Shown piece after piece: positions 1-7,845 of a DNA stretch of 41,127 nt. The notes below the pieces were generated by a model, which ran no database searches, had not been told where the DNA came from, and saw only the letters and a program-made list of their open reading frames with translations. The first letter of the stretch is position 1; each line of letters starts with the position of its first letter. Made by a program: the position numbers and the translations under genes. The stretch is from an uncultured Clostridia bacterium (GTDB taxonomy: Bacteria; Bacillota; Clostridia; Oscillospirales; QAKW01): assembly GCA_944387895.1 (NCBI GenBank), contig CALXGQ010000011.1, positions 1 to 41,127 of the forward strand, read 5' to 3'.

Positions 1-134
1 GCGATAACGCAACGCAGAAGAATCAGTGGTTCAAGGCGCTGACCAATCCGCAGTTTAATATCACCACCGAATCCCACGCCATGAAAAATGTTGTGGAGCA
101 GGCCATCAAGGACTGCCTGGCATACGGCGTATAA
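1..134 (+). CDS. C-terminal end of an unidentified protein (cut by window start)
   Basis: The frame beginning at position 3 is open to a TAA stop at 132-134 and encodes 43 residues, ending in E-Q-A-I-K-D-C-L-A-Y-G-V. The upstream part lies outside the window. The fragment is hydrophilic, without membrane segments, and has a predicted helical tail. I do not recognise the family from so short a piece. A rho-independent terminator follows 67 bases later, so it is the last gene of its transcription unit. That it is coding is inferred from the open frame, balanced codon use and the terminator behind it. Confidence 0.6.
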   Translation, partial: DNATQKNQWFKALTNPQFNITTESHAMKNVVEQAIKDCLAYGV

Positions 135-200
135 AATCTGATCCCGCGGTTTCGGCAGCCGGGCAAAAACCGGCTTTGCAGGATTCCGGGCAGTATACGG

Positions 201-236
201 AAAGGCGCCCCTCGGGGCGTCTTTCTGCTGTTTTTG
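201..236 (+). terminator. Rho-independent terminator of the truncated first gene
   Basis: AAAGGCGCCCC pairs with GGGGCGTCTTT around a very small loop, and a T-run (CTGCTGTTTTT) follows. It separates the partial gene from the SLH-protein promoter. Confidence 0.75.
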
Positions 237-402
237 GAAGCCGAAAAATCATGATGAGGATCTTCCTGCGATCTCTGAATTTTTTGTATTTTCAATTCGG
301 ATCCGGGTAAAAACAAGTTGTGATTTTCAACAAAATTATCGCAAGAAAATTATTTATTTTTAACAAAGTCGTTTTCTTTGACCGAACAATTCAATAAATC
401 TC

Positions 403-431
403 TTGCATCTTGCGTTAATATTATATATAAT
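403..431 (+). promoter_or_regulatory. SigA-type promoter of the SLH-domain protein
   Basis: TTGCAT at 403-408 and TATAAT at 426-431 are 17 bp apart. The start codon lies 48 bases downstream, preceded by GGAGG at 469-473. Confidence 0.8.
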
Positions 432-479
432 ATTAACATAACAAAAAGGGAAGTCCCCTGTTGAGATGGAGGTAACCGA

Positions 480-2480
480 ATGAAAACCCTTAAAAGTTTT
501 ATAGCAGCCGTTTTGATGGTTGTTATGATCGTCTGCCTGAGCGTTTCCGCTTTTGCTGCGTATGAGGAAATTTCTTACGACGACGTGAGCGAAATGTATG
601 GCACTACGCTTTCCGGCGTGAATACCCTGTATATCAAATTCGCGGATAAGCTGGGGATCATTCCCAGCCTGACGGACGGCAGCTTCAACCCCTCCGGATC
701 GATATCCCGCATCGAAGCGCTGAAAATTGCTTACCGGATGCTTCACTATCAGTATGACGAGCTGGCCAACTACAGCAACGTCAACACCGATTTTGATGAG
801 AGCGGCGAGGAAGGTGATATCAGCGACGTTTATATGCTCAAGAGCTACATTGCCTGGGCGATGGATTATCAGCTGATCAACTCTCAGTATGTTCCCGATA
901 AGAAGTTTGAGCCGGCGGCAGATATCACCGGTGAAGAATTTATCACGCTGATTGCCAAGGTTCTGGGCGTTGCGGATGAAGACAAAACGGTTGAGGATTA
1001 CGAAACGGATCTGGAAGTGATCCTTTCCGATTCCGAGCTGACCGCATCCAGCACCTCTGTCAGCAGAGAGCAGGCGGCTGTGATCGTTTCCCGTGCGATG
1101 ATGTATGATCCTTCCTACGGTTCGATCGAGGAGGATATGTTCGTTACCATTTCCAACTATGATCTGGACTGCCTTGCAACGGAGGTCTACGGTGTATATA
1201 ATACCAGCCTGACGGTGCGTGCCACCAAGCAAAGACCGCTCAATTATGAAGATGTGAACAGCGATGTTCTCTTCTCCAATGGGGTTCAGGTGGATGTCGG
1301 TGCCGACATGAGCGCTTATATCGGCTATCAGATGGATATCGTTTTTATTGATAAGGACGCGTCCGGTACTTTCACGCAGGACGAGGAGATCATCACCTAC
1401 CAGATGGTTTCGCCCTGGGTTTATACCGCCAGCCTTTCCGATCTGACGATTTCGTCCTATGCCGAGATCACCGGTACCTATTCTTCCGAGGTTTTCTCTC
1501 TCCTGACAACTTCCATGCTCTATCTCAACGATGATCTTTGGCCGGATAGTGAGATCTACAATCTCACGAAACTGGTGGATTATATCGAATTTGCACCCAG
1601 CGGCGAGTCAAGGCCGGCAACTTCGATTATGAATCGTCCCAATCTGGAGTTCACCTTCATTAAAATGAGTGCAAACGCCAACTCCGACGTGATTCTTGCC
1701 ACCGAGTGGATCCCCGGCAAGATCGCCACGGTAACGGATAATTATATTTCGGTATTCAGTTATTACGACAATGAGATCTATCTGTTTGAAGACAACAATG
1801 TCGTTATGACCAAGCTTGCCAATCCGAAGGCCGGCGATTATGTCAACTTCTATACGGTGGGCGATAAGCTTTATCTGACCTCCGGGACAACTGCCGAGCT
1901 GGTCGATTATTCCATCACCACCGGCGACGACGGCGAGGTTCTTGTCGGTGAAAACGAAGCAGGCGAATCCACCAACTATCAGCAGCATCTCTTCTACAAT
2001 AAGGGCAGCAATCCTGTGACCATGCTGGACGGAACCGTTGTTGCGGTTCTGGATACGACAGGCACCACCTACCTTGCTCTGGAGGAAGCCCGGGCCAGCG
2101 AAGATGTCGCGATCGAGATTCTTGACGCAGCCGTTAACGCTGATTCGGAGGATTATGCTGATATTCGGTATAAGGTTCTGGCTACTGGAGAAACCGGCAC
2201 CATGACCGTTGAGATCGCCAATATTTCTTCCGCTACGGGCGTTATGGATATCGGGGATTATTATACTTATTATACGACTCAGGACGGCGACGTTATCATG
2301 TCCAAGGTCGATCCCATTACCACGACCGTGATCGAAACAGAAGATTATTTCATCACCGAGGGCGGTCAGAAATATCTCAAGACCGATGATTTTGTTTCCG
2401 ATAGCGAGGAGTTTTACAGCGGTACCGCAACCATTCTGGTTGACTGCTACAACGGCGTCTGGGCGGTTGAAGCTGCATAA
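480..2480 (+). CDS. Secreted S-layer-homology (SLH) domain protein
   Basis: This 666-residue protein is probably exported and held on the cell wall. Residues 1-26 form a signal peptide (K-x-x-K, hydrophobic core, cleavage after S-A-F-A). SLH-like motifs follow at about residues 52-85 (A-D-K-L-G-I-I-P, then S-R-I-E-A), about 120-160 (A-M-D-Y-Q-L-I, then F-I-T-L-I-A-K) and about 185-210 (S-V-S-R-E-Q-A-A). SLH domains bind pyruvylated secondary wall polymers (family knowledge). The remaining 450 residues are acidic and beta-rich, with no catalytic motif I recognise. The ATG at 480 follows a GGAGG site, and the gene is monocistronic with its own promoter and terminator. An abundant surface-layer or wall-associated protein is likely; its ligand or enzyme role is unknown. 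Confidence 0.85.
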   Translation: MKTLKSFIAAVLMVVMIVCLSVSAFAAYEEISYDDVSEMYGTTLSGVNTLYIKFADKLGIIPSLTDGSFNPSGSISRIEALKIAYRMLHYQYDELANYSNVNTDFDESGEEGDISDVYMLKSYIAWAMDYQLINSQYVPDKKFEPAADITGEEFITLIAKVLGVADEDKTVEDYETDLEVILSDSELTASSTSVSREQAAVIVSRAMMYDPSYGSIEEDMFVTISNYDLDCLATEVYGVYNTSLTVRATKQRPLNYEDVNSDVLFSNGVQVDVGADMSAYIGYQMDIVFIDKDASGTFTQDEEIITYQMVSPWVYTASLSDLTISSYAEITGTYSSEVFSLLTTSMLYLNDDLWPDSEIYNLTKLVDYIEFAPSGESRPATSIMNRPNLEFTFIKMSANANSDVILATEWIPGKIATVTDNYISVFSYYDNEIYLFEDNNVVMTKLANPKAGDYVNFYTVGDKLYLTSGTTAELVDYSITTGDDGEVLVGENEAGESTNYQQHLFYNKGSNPVTMLDGTVVAVLDTTGTTYLALEEARASEDVAIEILDAAVNADSEDYADIRYKVLATGETGTMTVEIANISSATGVMDIGDYYTYYTTQDGDVIMSKVDPITTTVIETEDYFITEGGQKYLKTDDFVSDSEEFYSGTATILVDCYNGVWAVEAA

Positions 2481-2488
2481 TAATCACG

Positions 2489-2522
2489 AACGCGGAAGGT
2501 GAATGCCTTCCGCGTTTTTTTC
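2489..2522 (+). terminator. Rho-independent terminator after the SLH gene
   Basis: The perfect 11-bp stem AACGCGGAAGG / CCTTCCGCGTT is followed by seven T residues. Confidence 0.92.
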
Positions 2523-2534
2523 TTTCAGCCGCCC

Positions 2535-2697
2535 TTTGGCCGGCTGAGGGCGGCGGGGCAAGGCTGATTCAGGCAAGCCGCAACGGACTGAAAAAACGCC
2601 GCTTTGGCCGGCTGAGGGCGGCTGCATGGGTGGCGGGGCAAGGCTGATTCAGGCAAGCCGCAGCGGACTGAAAAAACGCCGCTTTGGCCGGCTGAGG
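2535..2697. repeat. Imperfect tandem repeat, about 80-bp period, intergenic
   Basis: Positions 2552-2617 and 2632-2697 are 66-bp copies that differ at one base (A at 2583, G at 2663), offset by 80 bp. A partial earlier copy (TTTGGCCGGCTGAGGGCGG) begins at 2535, offset 68 bp from the next. The difference in offset comes from a 12-bp insertion (CTGCATGGGTGG at about 2622). No protein-coding function is evident. The block lies between the SLH terminator and the GtrA-like gene. Confidence 0.85.
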
Positions 2698-2767
2698 AAA
2701 GACCGGCGCATCGGGCGGAAGAAGAAAGGCTGCCGGATCTCAGGCCGGATCCGGAAAGAGAAAGGGA

Positions 2768-3223
2768 GTGCTGAAAATACCCAAGTCTGCGAAAAGGAAA
2801 GATTATAACCGGCATGCCGACCGGTTTTACGATTATATCATGGCCCACAGGGGCGAGGTTTTACGCTGCGCCGCCGCGCTGCTTGTTACCGGGCTGATCG
2901 AGTATCTGCTGGTGCTTTTCCTCCCCTTCGGCAGCGCCAACAACATGATTGCTTTTGCGATCCGATTTTTCCTGCTTTTTTATATAGCAAAATTTTGGGT
3001 CTATCGCGAGATCGGCAGCGGCGGTTTTTATACCGGCCGTCAGATGATGCTGGCTATCATGATCATGACCGTTTCCGTTTTTGTCTTTAATTATCTGACG
3101 ATTTTTCTGGCCGGTTTTTTTGAAAAGCCTGTTTTGATCCGGTATATCCTGCGGGCTCTTTTTGAAATCCTTTATTTTGCTGTTTTCCAATTTTTAATAT
3201 TTAAAGAGCCTGAAAATCATTGA
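2768..3223 (+). CDS. GtrA-like four-helix membrane protein
   Basis: This 151-residue integral membrane protein has four predicted helices, at about residues 34-52, 58-77, 90-112 and 124-144. GtrA-type proteins are thought to flip or help transfer lipid-linked sugars used to decorate cell-surface polymers. The second helix ending in K-F-W-V-Y-R-E and the last ending in F-Q-F-L-I-F-K resemble the K-(F/Y)-x-V-F-R ends of GtrA halves. The start used is GTG at 2768, with GGAAAGAGAAAGG just upstream; ATG at 2840 is a possible alternative, but it would remove the basic N-terminus. The nearby SLH protein makes a role in cell-envelope glycan decoration reasonable, but this is inference. Family assignment is moderate because the similarity is judged by eye. 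Confidence 0.65.
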   Translation: MLKIPKSAKRKDYNRHADRFYDYIMAHRGEVLRCAAALLVTGLIEYLLVLFLPFGSANNMIAFAIRFFLLFYIAKFWVYREIGSGGFYTGRQMMLAIMIMTVSVFVFNYLTIFLAGFFEKPVLIRYILRALFEILYFAVFQFLIFKEPENH

Positions 3224-3248
3224 TTTTTTTTATCTGGTATGTTACACT
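3220..3248 (+). promoter_or_regulatory. SigA-type promoter of the 58-aa membrane peptide
   Basis: TTGATT at 3220-3225 and TACACT at 3243-3248 are 17 bp apart. The -35 overlaps the stop codon of the GtrA-like gene. GAAAGGAAG at 3271-3279 precedes the ATG at 3288. Confidence 0.7.
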
Positions 3249-3287
3249 AAAAACAACGACATAGAAATAAGAAAGGAAGTATAAACC

Positions 3288-3464
3288 ATGAAAAAGAGCC
3301 AGATCATCATATTGGTTTCCGTACTTTTGAGCGTTTCTGCAGCTGTTACAGCGACCATTTTGCTCCTGAAGCATTTCTCCAGGAAGAAAGCGTTGATTGC
3401 TCCTGCCGATCTTACCTTTGAAAATGATTTTTCCGATGAGGATGCTGTTCCCGAAGAGGGCTGA
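3288..3464 (+). CDS. Small single-pass membrane protein, 58 aa
   Basis: A short reading frame has its own promoter, a strong ribosome binding site (GAAAGGAAG) and a terminator, all of which support expression. The 58 residues start M-K-K-S-Q, followed by one hydrophobic segment at about residues 6-28. A basic patch (H-F-S-R-K-K) comes next, then a strongly acidic tail with D and E residues in the last 18 positions. The layout suggests one membrane helix with an acidic tail. I recognise no family. Small amphipathic proteins of this kind often modulate membrane complexes, but nothing here identifies a partner. Confidence 0.65.
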   Translation: MKKSQIIILVSVLLSVSAAVTATILLLKHFSRKKALIAPADLTFENDFSDEDAVPEEG

Positions 3465-3474
3465 TTTTTGAAAG

Positions 3475-3516
3475 AAACGGCAGGCTGGCGCCGATGAGCG
3501 CAGTCTGCCGTTTTTT
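3475..3516 (+). terminator. Rho-independent terminator after the 58-aa gene
   Basis: AAACGGCAG and CTGCCGTTT arms enclose an inner G/C-rich stem, followed by six T residues. Confidence 0.85.
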
Positions 3517-3547
3517 GCTGCCGGAAATCAGCCGATGCGGGCATAAT

Positions 3548-3583
3548 GAAAAGAGCTGCATAAAAATGCAGCTCTTTTCACCA
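3548..3583. terminator. Bidirectional hairpin terminator
   Basis: GAAAAGAGCTGCA pairs perfectly with TGCAGCTCTTTTC (13 bp) around a six-base loop. A and T runs on its sides let it work on either strand. It is a second barrier between the 58-aa gene and the Mrp promoter. Apart from the two hairpins I see nothing in 3465-3706. Confidence 0.7.
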
Positions 3584-3706
3584 AACAAAAGAGAAATATG
3601 AAAAGCGTTGCAGACTGATCTGCCACGGTTATTATTATAGTAGAAAAATATGAAATTGGTATGAACGACCTGTGAAAAAAGAAATAATGTTTCCGCCAGG
3701 TCTGAT

Positions 3707-3735
3707 TTGACTTTTGATGGAAAAAAGAGTATACT
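3707..3735 (+). promoter_or_regulatory. SigA-type promoter of the Mrp/ApbC ATPase
   Basis: TTGACT at 3707-3712 and TATACT at 3730-3735 are 17 bp apart. AAGGAAG at 3758-3764 precedes the ATG at 3773. Confidence 0.85.
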
Positions 3736-3772
3736 GTTCCTGCGATAAATTATAATTAAGGAAGTGTTTTAA

Positions 3773-4594
3773 ATGGGTTGTACGCACGATTGCGATTCCT
3801 GCTCCGCCTCCTGCACCGGCAAGGAGGAGCAGGAAGGGTTCATGGAAAAGCCCCATGAACTCAGCAGCGTTAAAAAAATCATCGGCATCGTATCCGGCAA
3901 GGGCGGCGTCGGCAAGAGCCTGGTTACCAGCCTGACGGCGGTGGCCATGCAGCGCCGCGGTTATCAGACGGCGATCCTGGACGCCGATATCACCGGGCCC
4001 TCCATTCCCAAGGCCTTTGGCCTGAAGGGCAGAGCGGAGTCGGACGGTACCGCGCTCTATCCGGTGCGCTCTAAAATGGGCACGCAGGTTATGTCCCTCA
4101 ACCTCCTTCTGGAGGATGCGGAAGCGCCGGTGGTTTGGCGCGGTCCGGTCATCGCCGGCGCTGTCAAGCAGTTTTGGACGGATGTGATCTGGAACGATGT
4201 GGACTATATGTTTGTGGATATGCCGCCGGGCACCGGCGACGTTCCGCTGACGGTCTTTCAATCGCTCCCTGTGGATGGTATTATCGTTGTCACTTCGCCC
4301 CAGGATCTGGTTTCCATGATCGTTGGGAAAGCGGTGAAGATGGCGGAGATGATGCACATTCCCATCCTGGGCATCGTTGAAAACTACAGCTATCTGCGCT
4401 GCCCCGATTGCGGGAAGGAGATCGCGGTTTTCGGCGAAAGCCATCTGGAGGAAGTGGCTGGGAAGCATCAGCTGAAGATTCTGGCAAGATTACCCATCGA
4501 TCCGGAGCTGGCTGCGCTCTGCGATCAAGGCATGATCGAGCTTTACGAAGGGGATTACGCCGAGCCGATTGCCGATCAGCTGGAAGCGCAGTAA
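3773..4594 (+). CDS. Mrp/ApbC/Nbp35-type iron-sulfur cluster carrier ATPase
   Basis: This 273-residue cytosolic P-loop ATPase is predicted to hold and transfer 4Fe-4S clusters to apo-enzymes. The N-terminus carries a Cys cluster (C-T-H-D-C-D-S-C-S-A-S-C, residues 2-13) typical of clostridial Nbp35-like members. The deviant Walker A of the MinD/Mrp class is G-K-G-G-V-G-K-S at about residues 43-50. D-A-D-I-T-G-P-S is the switch region, D-M-P-P-G-T-G-D is the Mrp signature, and C-P-D-C-G-K-E (about 208-214) is the bridging cluster ligand pair. Length and motif order are normal for the family. It is monocistronic, with a strong promoter and a long terminator. The family is clear; the client enzymes cannot be told from the sequence. 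Confidence 0.92.
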   Translation: MGCTHDCDSCSASCTGKEEQEGFMEKPHELSSVKKIIGIVSGKGGVGKSLVTSLTAVAMQRRGYQTAILDADITGPSIPKAFGLKGRAESDGTALYPVRSKMGTQVMSLNLLLEDAEAPVVWRGPVIAGAVKQFWTDVIWNDVDYMFVDMPPGTGDVPLTVFQSLPVDGIIVVTSPQDLVSMIVGKAVKMAEMMHIPILGIVENYSYLRCPDCGKEIAVFGESHLEEVAGKHQLKILARLPIDPELAALCDQGMIELYEGDYAEPIADQLEAQ

Positions 4595-4608
4595 TTTTGA
4601 AGTATATT

Positions 4609-4661
4609 AAAGAAGGCCGGTATGGCTGCCCCTTGGGCAGCCATACCGGCTTTCCTTTTTT
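4609..4661 (+). terminator. Long rho-independent terminator after the Mrp gene
   Basis: The very stable stem GCCGGTATGGCTGCCC / GGGCAGCCATACCGGC has flanking AAAGAAG / CTTTCCTTTTTT that extend it and supply the T-run. Confidence 0.93.
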
Positions 4662-4677
4662 GCAGGGCAAGGACGGT

Positions 4678-4706
4678 GCATGCGCGGGCGGAGATCGGGC
4701 ATACTA
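4678..4706 (+). promoter_or_regulatory. Candidate SigF/SigG forespore promoter of gpr
   Basis: GCATG at 4678-4682 fits the SigG -35 (GHATR). After 17 bp, CATACTA at 4700-4706 fits the SigG -10 (CATNHTA). The same -10 read as GGGCATACTA also fits the SigF form GGNNANANTA. It lies 24 bases upstream of the gpr ATG. In Bacillus subtilis gpr is transcribed in the forespore by SigF and SigG, so the match is functionally consistent. Confidence 0.65.
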
Positions 4707-4729
4707 TTTTTAAAAAAGGAGAATATGCC

Positions 4730-5590
4730 ATGAAAATCCCTTCTGACCTGATGATTGAGCAACTGGAAATGGCGGAATCGGCGCCGCCCCGCGGTATCCG
4801 CAGCGAGGTGCAGGAGCTGCGTTATTGCACCCTGACAGAGGTGACGGTGGAGGACGACGAAGGCGCGGCGGCCATTGGCCGGGAACGGGGCCGGTATATC
4901 ACGGTGGAAACAGAAAAAAGCTATGAGATCGGAGAACCGGCCTTTGAAGAAATCGCCGGCCTGCTGGCCGGCAGATTGAAGGAGATGCTTGGCCCGTGCC
5001 GGAGGGTGCTTGTTCTGGGAATCGGAAATCCGAATATCACGCCGGACAGCCTTGGTTCCAAAGCGGTGGAACGGCTGATGGTGACCCGGCCGATGCATCC
5101 GCGCCCCGAAGGGTTTAAAGAGGTCGGCGCGCTGGCCACTCCGGTTTTCGGCGTCAGCGGCATCGAGAGCGCAGAGCTGGCGGAAGGGCTGGTGCGGGTG
5201 CTTCAGCCGGAGGCGGTGGTGCTGATCGACGCGATGGCAACAAGCCGCCTGGAACGGCTTTGCAAAACCATCCAGCTGGCGGATACCGGCCTTACCCCCG
5301 GCGGAGGGGTGGATAACGCGCGCCGGGAGATCTCGAAAAAAACATTGGGCGTTCCGGTACTTTCCATCGGGATGCCTACGGTGGTGGACTGCCGCGCGCT
5401 GCTCCGGCATGTGGCGGAGGAATGGGAACCTTATGGTGAAAAATTACACCCTTATGAGGAAAGCCTGATCGCTGTTCCCCGGCAGATGGAGCTGGCCACG
5501 GACGTGGGCGCCAAGATCATCGCATTCGCTTTGAACAAGGCACTGCACGGCGGTTTGCCGACAGAAGAAATTTTGAAATATTTATACTGA
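4730..5590 (+). CDS. gpr: Germination protease GPR (aspartic endopeptidase of spores)
   Basis: GPR cleaves the small acid-soluble proteins that coat spore DNA when a spore germinates; it is made as a zymogen in the forespore. The ATG at 4730 is chosen because AAAAAAGGAGA ends seven bases before it; longer readings start inside the preceding terminator. The 286-residue product keeps the family core: G-I-G-N-P-N-I-T-P-D-S-L-G (about 103-115), the L-I-D-A-M-A segment with the second catalytic Asp region (about 164-169), T-I-Q-L-A-D-T-G followed by P-G-G-G-V-D-N, and G-M-P-T-V-V-D. The propeptide is short and carries S-D-L-M-I-E in place of the usual T-D-L-A-x-E. spoIIP follows, as in Bacillus. 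This is firm evidence that the organism is a spore former. Confidence 0.95.
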   Translation: MKIPSDLMIEQLEMAESAPPRGIRSEVQELRYCTLTEVTVEDDEGAAAIGRERGRYITVETEKSYEIGEPAFEEIAGLLAGRLKEMLGPCRRVLVLGIGNPNITPDSLGSKAVERLMVTRPMHPRPEGFKEVGALATPVFGVSGIESAELAEGLVRVLQPEAVVLIDAMATSRLERLCKTIQLADTGLTPGGGVDNARREISKKTLGVPVLSIGMPTVVDCRALLRHVAEEWEPYGEKLHPYEESLIAVPRQMELATDVGAKIIAFALNKALHGGLPTEEILKYLY

Positions 5591-5604
5591 TCGGATCATA
5601 TCCT
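5577..5604 (+). promoter_or_regulatory. Possible SigE promoter in front of spoIIP
   Basis: AATATT at 5577-5582 resembles the SigE -35 (KMATATT). CATATCCT at 5597-5604, 14 bp later, matches six of eight bases of CATACAHT. A start near 5611 would leave a very short leader, so read-through from gpr may matter more. In Bacillus spoIIP has its own SigE promoter. Confidence 0.35.
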
Positions 5605-5626
5605 TTGGTGAAAGGATGTGACGCGA

Positions 5627-6664
5627 TTGCAAAGGTGGATAAGCATCGGGGTGATTTTGGTCATTGCGCTGACCGGCGGGTGGACCTGGAAATACTGGGC
5701 GCCGGCCGTTGCGGAATTTTCCCTGCGGCAGACAACGCAGGCGGCGCCGCTGCGGCAGATGGGGATGACGCTGCTGAAATATACCGATCCGGTGATGCGG
5801 AACGTGGGAAGATATCTGATTCCGGAGTTTACCGACGAGGGGGAGGAGTATTTTCTGTATTTTGATCAGGCGGAGGAAGAGGAATCGGAGGCGGAGTCTG
5901 GTCAGGATGCGATCAAGGCGGCGAACCTTTCGGCGCTTTCGGGAACATATACCCAGATCAACGGGACCGCGGTAGCCAACGCGACGGATTTTGACGTAAG
6001 CGCTCTTCTGAACGATACGGTTGAAATGCCGGAATTTACGCCGGGGGAACCGGCGGTTCTGATTTATCATACCCATACGACGGAGTGCTATCGCAACAGC
6101 GAGGGGATCAGCAATACGACGGACGCAGAGCAGAATGTGATCGCCGTTGGCGCGGCGATGGCGGAGGTTTTTGAAGCGGCTGGGTACAAGACCATCCATC
6201 TGACGGATATTTTCAATCAGCCGGATTTCAGCGGCGCCTATGCCAATTCCCGCGCCGCCGTAAACCGGATCCTTGCGGAAAATCCCACCATTCAGGTGGT
6301 TCTGGACGTTCACCGCGACGCCATCAGCAGCAACGGCGTGGATTATTATCCGGTCACGGAGGTGAACGGCAGAGAGGCGGCGCAGATCATGATTGTCTGC
6401 GGAACCGACGCCAAGGGACTGGAGCATCCCAACTGGCGGGATAATTTTACCTATGCGCTTCAGCTTTCCAGAAAAATGGGCGCTCTTTACGGCCAGCTTT
6501 CCCGGCCGGTCAATCTGCGGCGCGACCGGTTCAATACGCATTTTACGCCCTATACGCTGCTGCTGGAGGTGGGGAGCGCCGCCAATACGCTGGAGCAGGC
6601 GATTTACGGCGGCGAGTTGACCGCCGAGTCGATGATCCGGCTTTGGGAGGATAAAACTTCTTGA
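5627..6664 (+). CDS. spoIIP: Stage II sporulation protein P (engulfment amidase/endopeptidase)
   Basis: SpoIIP is a membrane-anchored peptidoglycan amidase and endopeptidase that acts with SpoIID and SpoIIM to thin septal wall during engulfment. The start chosen is TTG at 5627, because AAAGGATGTGA at 5611-5621 is one base from the ideal anti-16S sequence and sits five bases before it. GTG at 5618 lies inside that site. One N-terminal transmembrane helix covers about residues 4-20. The catalytic domain carries V-L-I-Y-H-T-H-T-T-E (about 143-152), with the zinc-binding His and Glu, and L-D-V-H-R-D-A (about 225-231), both hallmarks of SpoIIP. Length (345 aa) is normal. The position after gpr is conserved in spore formers. 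Confidence 0.93.
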   Translation: MQRWISIGVILVIALTGGWTWKYWAPAVAEFSLRQTTQAAPLRQMGMTLLKYTDPVMRNVGRYLIPEFTDEGEEYFLYFDQAEEEESEAESGQDAIKAANLSALSGTYTQINGTAVANATDFDVSALLNDTVEMPEFTPGEPAVLIYHTHTTECYRNSEGISNTTDAEQNVIAVGAAMAEVFEAAGYKTIHLTDIFNQPDFSGAYANSRAAVNRILAENPTIQVVLDVHRDAISSNGVDYYPVTEVNGREAAQIMIVCGTDAKGLEHPNWRDNFTYALQLSRKMGALYGQLSRPVNLRRDRFNTHFTPYTLLLEVGSAANTLEQAIYGGELTAESMIRLWEDKTS

Positions 6665-6689
6665 TTATTGTGAAAAAATATTGTATAAT
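6661..6689 (+). promoter_or_regulatory. SigA-type promoter of the nifS-like/thiI operon
   Basis: TTGATT at 6661-6666 overlaps the spoIIP stop codon. TATAAT at 6684-6689 follows after 17 bp. GGAG at 6711-6714 precedes the ATG at 6721. Confidence 0.85.
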
Positions 6690-6720
6690 AGCGTAAAGAT
6701 TTTTTTCACAGGAGCGATCC

Positions 6721-7842
6721 ATGATATACTTTGACAACAGCGCCACAACGAAGCCTTATGAAGCCGTTTCGGCGCTGATCGCCGAGGCGGAGCAGAAGCG
6801 CTTTGCCAACGCCTCCGCTCTTTATCGTCCTGCGGTTGAGGCGGAGGAGGGGATTAAGGCGGCCAAACGCGCCGTCGCCGGCGTTTTGAAATGTTCGCCC
6901 GGCGAGGTTCTGATTACCTCCGGCGGGACTTATTCCAATAATTATGCGATGTTCGGCGCGGCGGAAGCGCGGCGCCGGGCCGGGAAACGGATCGTGATCA
7001 GCAGGGTGGAGCATCCGAGCGTGTATGCCTGCGGCGCCGCGCTGGAAGAGCGCGGCTTTGAGGTGGTGTATGCCGCGCCGGACGCCCCGTCCTTTGAGGC
7101 GGCGATCGATTCCGCAACGATCCTGGTTGCCATGATGCTGGTCAATAATGAAACTGGGCAGCGGCTTCCGGTGGAGCAGGTCGCGGGGGTTATCCGCCGC
7201 AAAAAAGCGCCCGCTCATTTTCATGTCGACGGCGTTCAGGCCTTCGGGAAGATCTCCCTTTCGGTCGACGCTCTGAAATGCGATAGCTTTTCCGTTTCCG
7301 CCCATAAGCTGAAAGGCCCCAAGGGGATCGGCGCGCTGTATCTGCGCAAGGGTACGCGGCTGAAGAATCTTTTGTATGGCGGCGATCAGGAAGGCGGGCG
7401 GGTGCCGGGAACCTACAACAGCCCCGCTGCGGCCGGGTTCGCCGCGGCAGTCGCCCTTTATCAGAAGGAGGATTTGGCGCGGTTTGAGCGGCTTCGCGCC
7501 CGGTTTCTTGCGCGGGCGGCGGCGCTGCCGTTTTTGCAGATCAATTCCCCGGCGGACGGAGTGCCCTATATTTTGAACGTTTCCTGCATGGGATATCTGG
7601 GAGAAAACGTGCTGCATTTTCTGGAAAGCCGGGAAATCTACGTTTCTCAGGGCTCCGCCTGCTCCGCCAGAAAGGGGCGGGAACGCTCGGTTCTGGGCAG
7701 AATGGGCCTGGATGAGGCAACGGTGATGGGCGCGCTGCGGATCAGCTTCGGGATCGAGAACACCGAACAGGAGGTGGACGCCCTGATGGACGCCCTGGCC
7801 GAGGTGCCGGAAAAAATTCAAAAACGATACAAGGATGTATAA
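6721..7842 (+). CDS. Cysteine desulfurase (NifS/IscS-like), sulfur donor for ThiI
   Basis: This PLP enzyme converts cysteine to alanine and passes the sulfur, as persulfide, to a partner. The 373 residues start M-I-Y-F-D-N-S-A-T-T, the standard start of group I desulfurases. S-A-H-K-L-K-G-P-K-G holds the PLP lysine (K196), H-V-D-G-V-Q-A contributes cofactor contacts, and Q-G-S-A-C-S-A holds the catalytic cysteine (C314). The enzyme is about 20 residues shorter than IscS. Its neighbour thiI begins three bases after its stop. In Bacillus subtilis the equivalent pair NifZ-ThiI makes 4-thiouridine in tRNA, so this desulfurase is most likely dedicated to ThiI rather than to general Fe-S assembly. 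Confidence 0.93.
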   Translation: MIYFDNSATTKPYEAVSALIAEAEQKRFANASALYRPAVEAEEGIKAAKRAVAGVLKCSPGEVLITSGGTYSNNYAMFGAAEARRRAGKRIVISRVEHPSVYACGAALEERGFEVVYAAPDAPSFEAAIDSATILVAMMLVNNETGQRLPVEQVAGVIRRKKAPAHFHVDGVQAFGKISLSVDALKCDSFSVSAHKLKGPKGIGALYLRKGTRLKNLLYGGDQEGGRVPGTYNSPAAAGFAAAVALYQKEDLARFERLRARFLARAAALPFLQINSPADGVPYILNVSCMGYLGENVLHFLESREIYVSQGSACSARKGRERSVLGRMGLDEATVMGALRISFGIENTEQEVDALMDALAEVPEKIQKRYKDV

Positions 7843-7845
7843 AAC

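Noticed and set aside
2626..2808. 60-codon plus-strand frame across the tandem repeat
   Set aside because: Composed of repeat DNA, very basic, no ribosome binding site, and overlaps the start of the GtrA-like gene.
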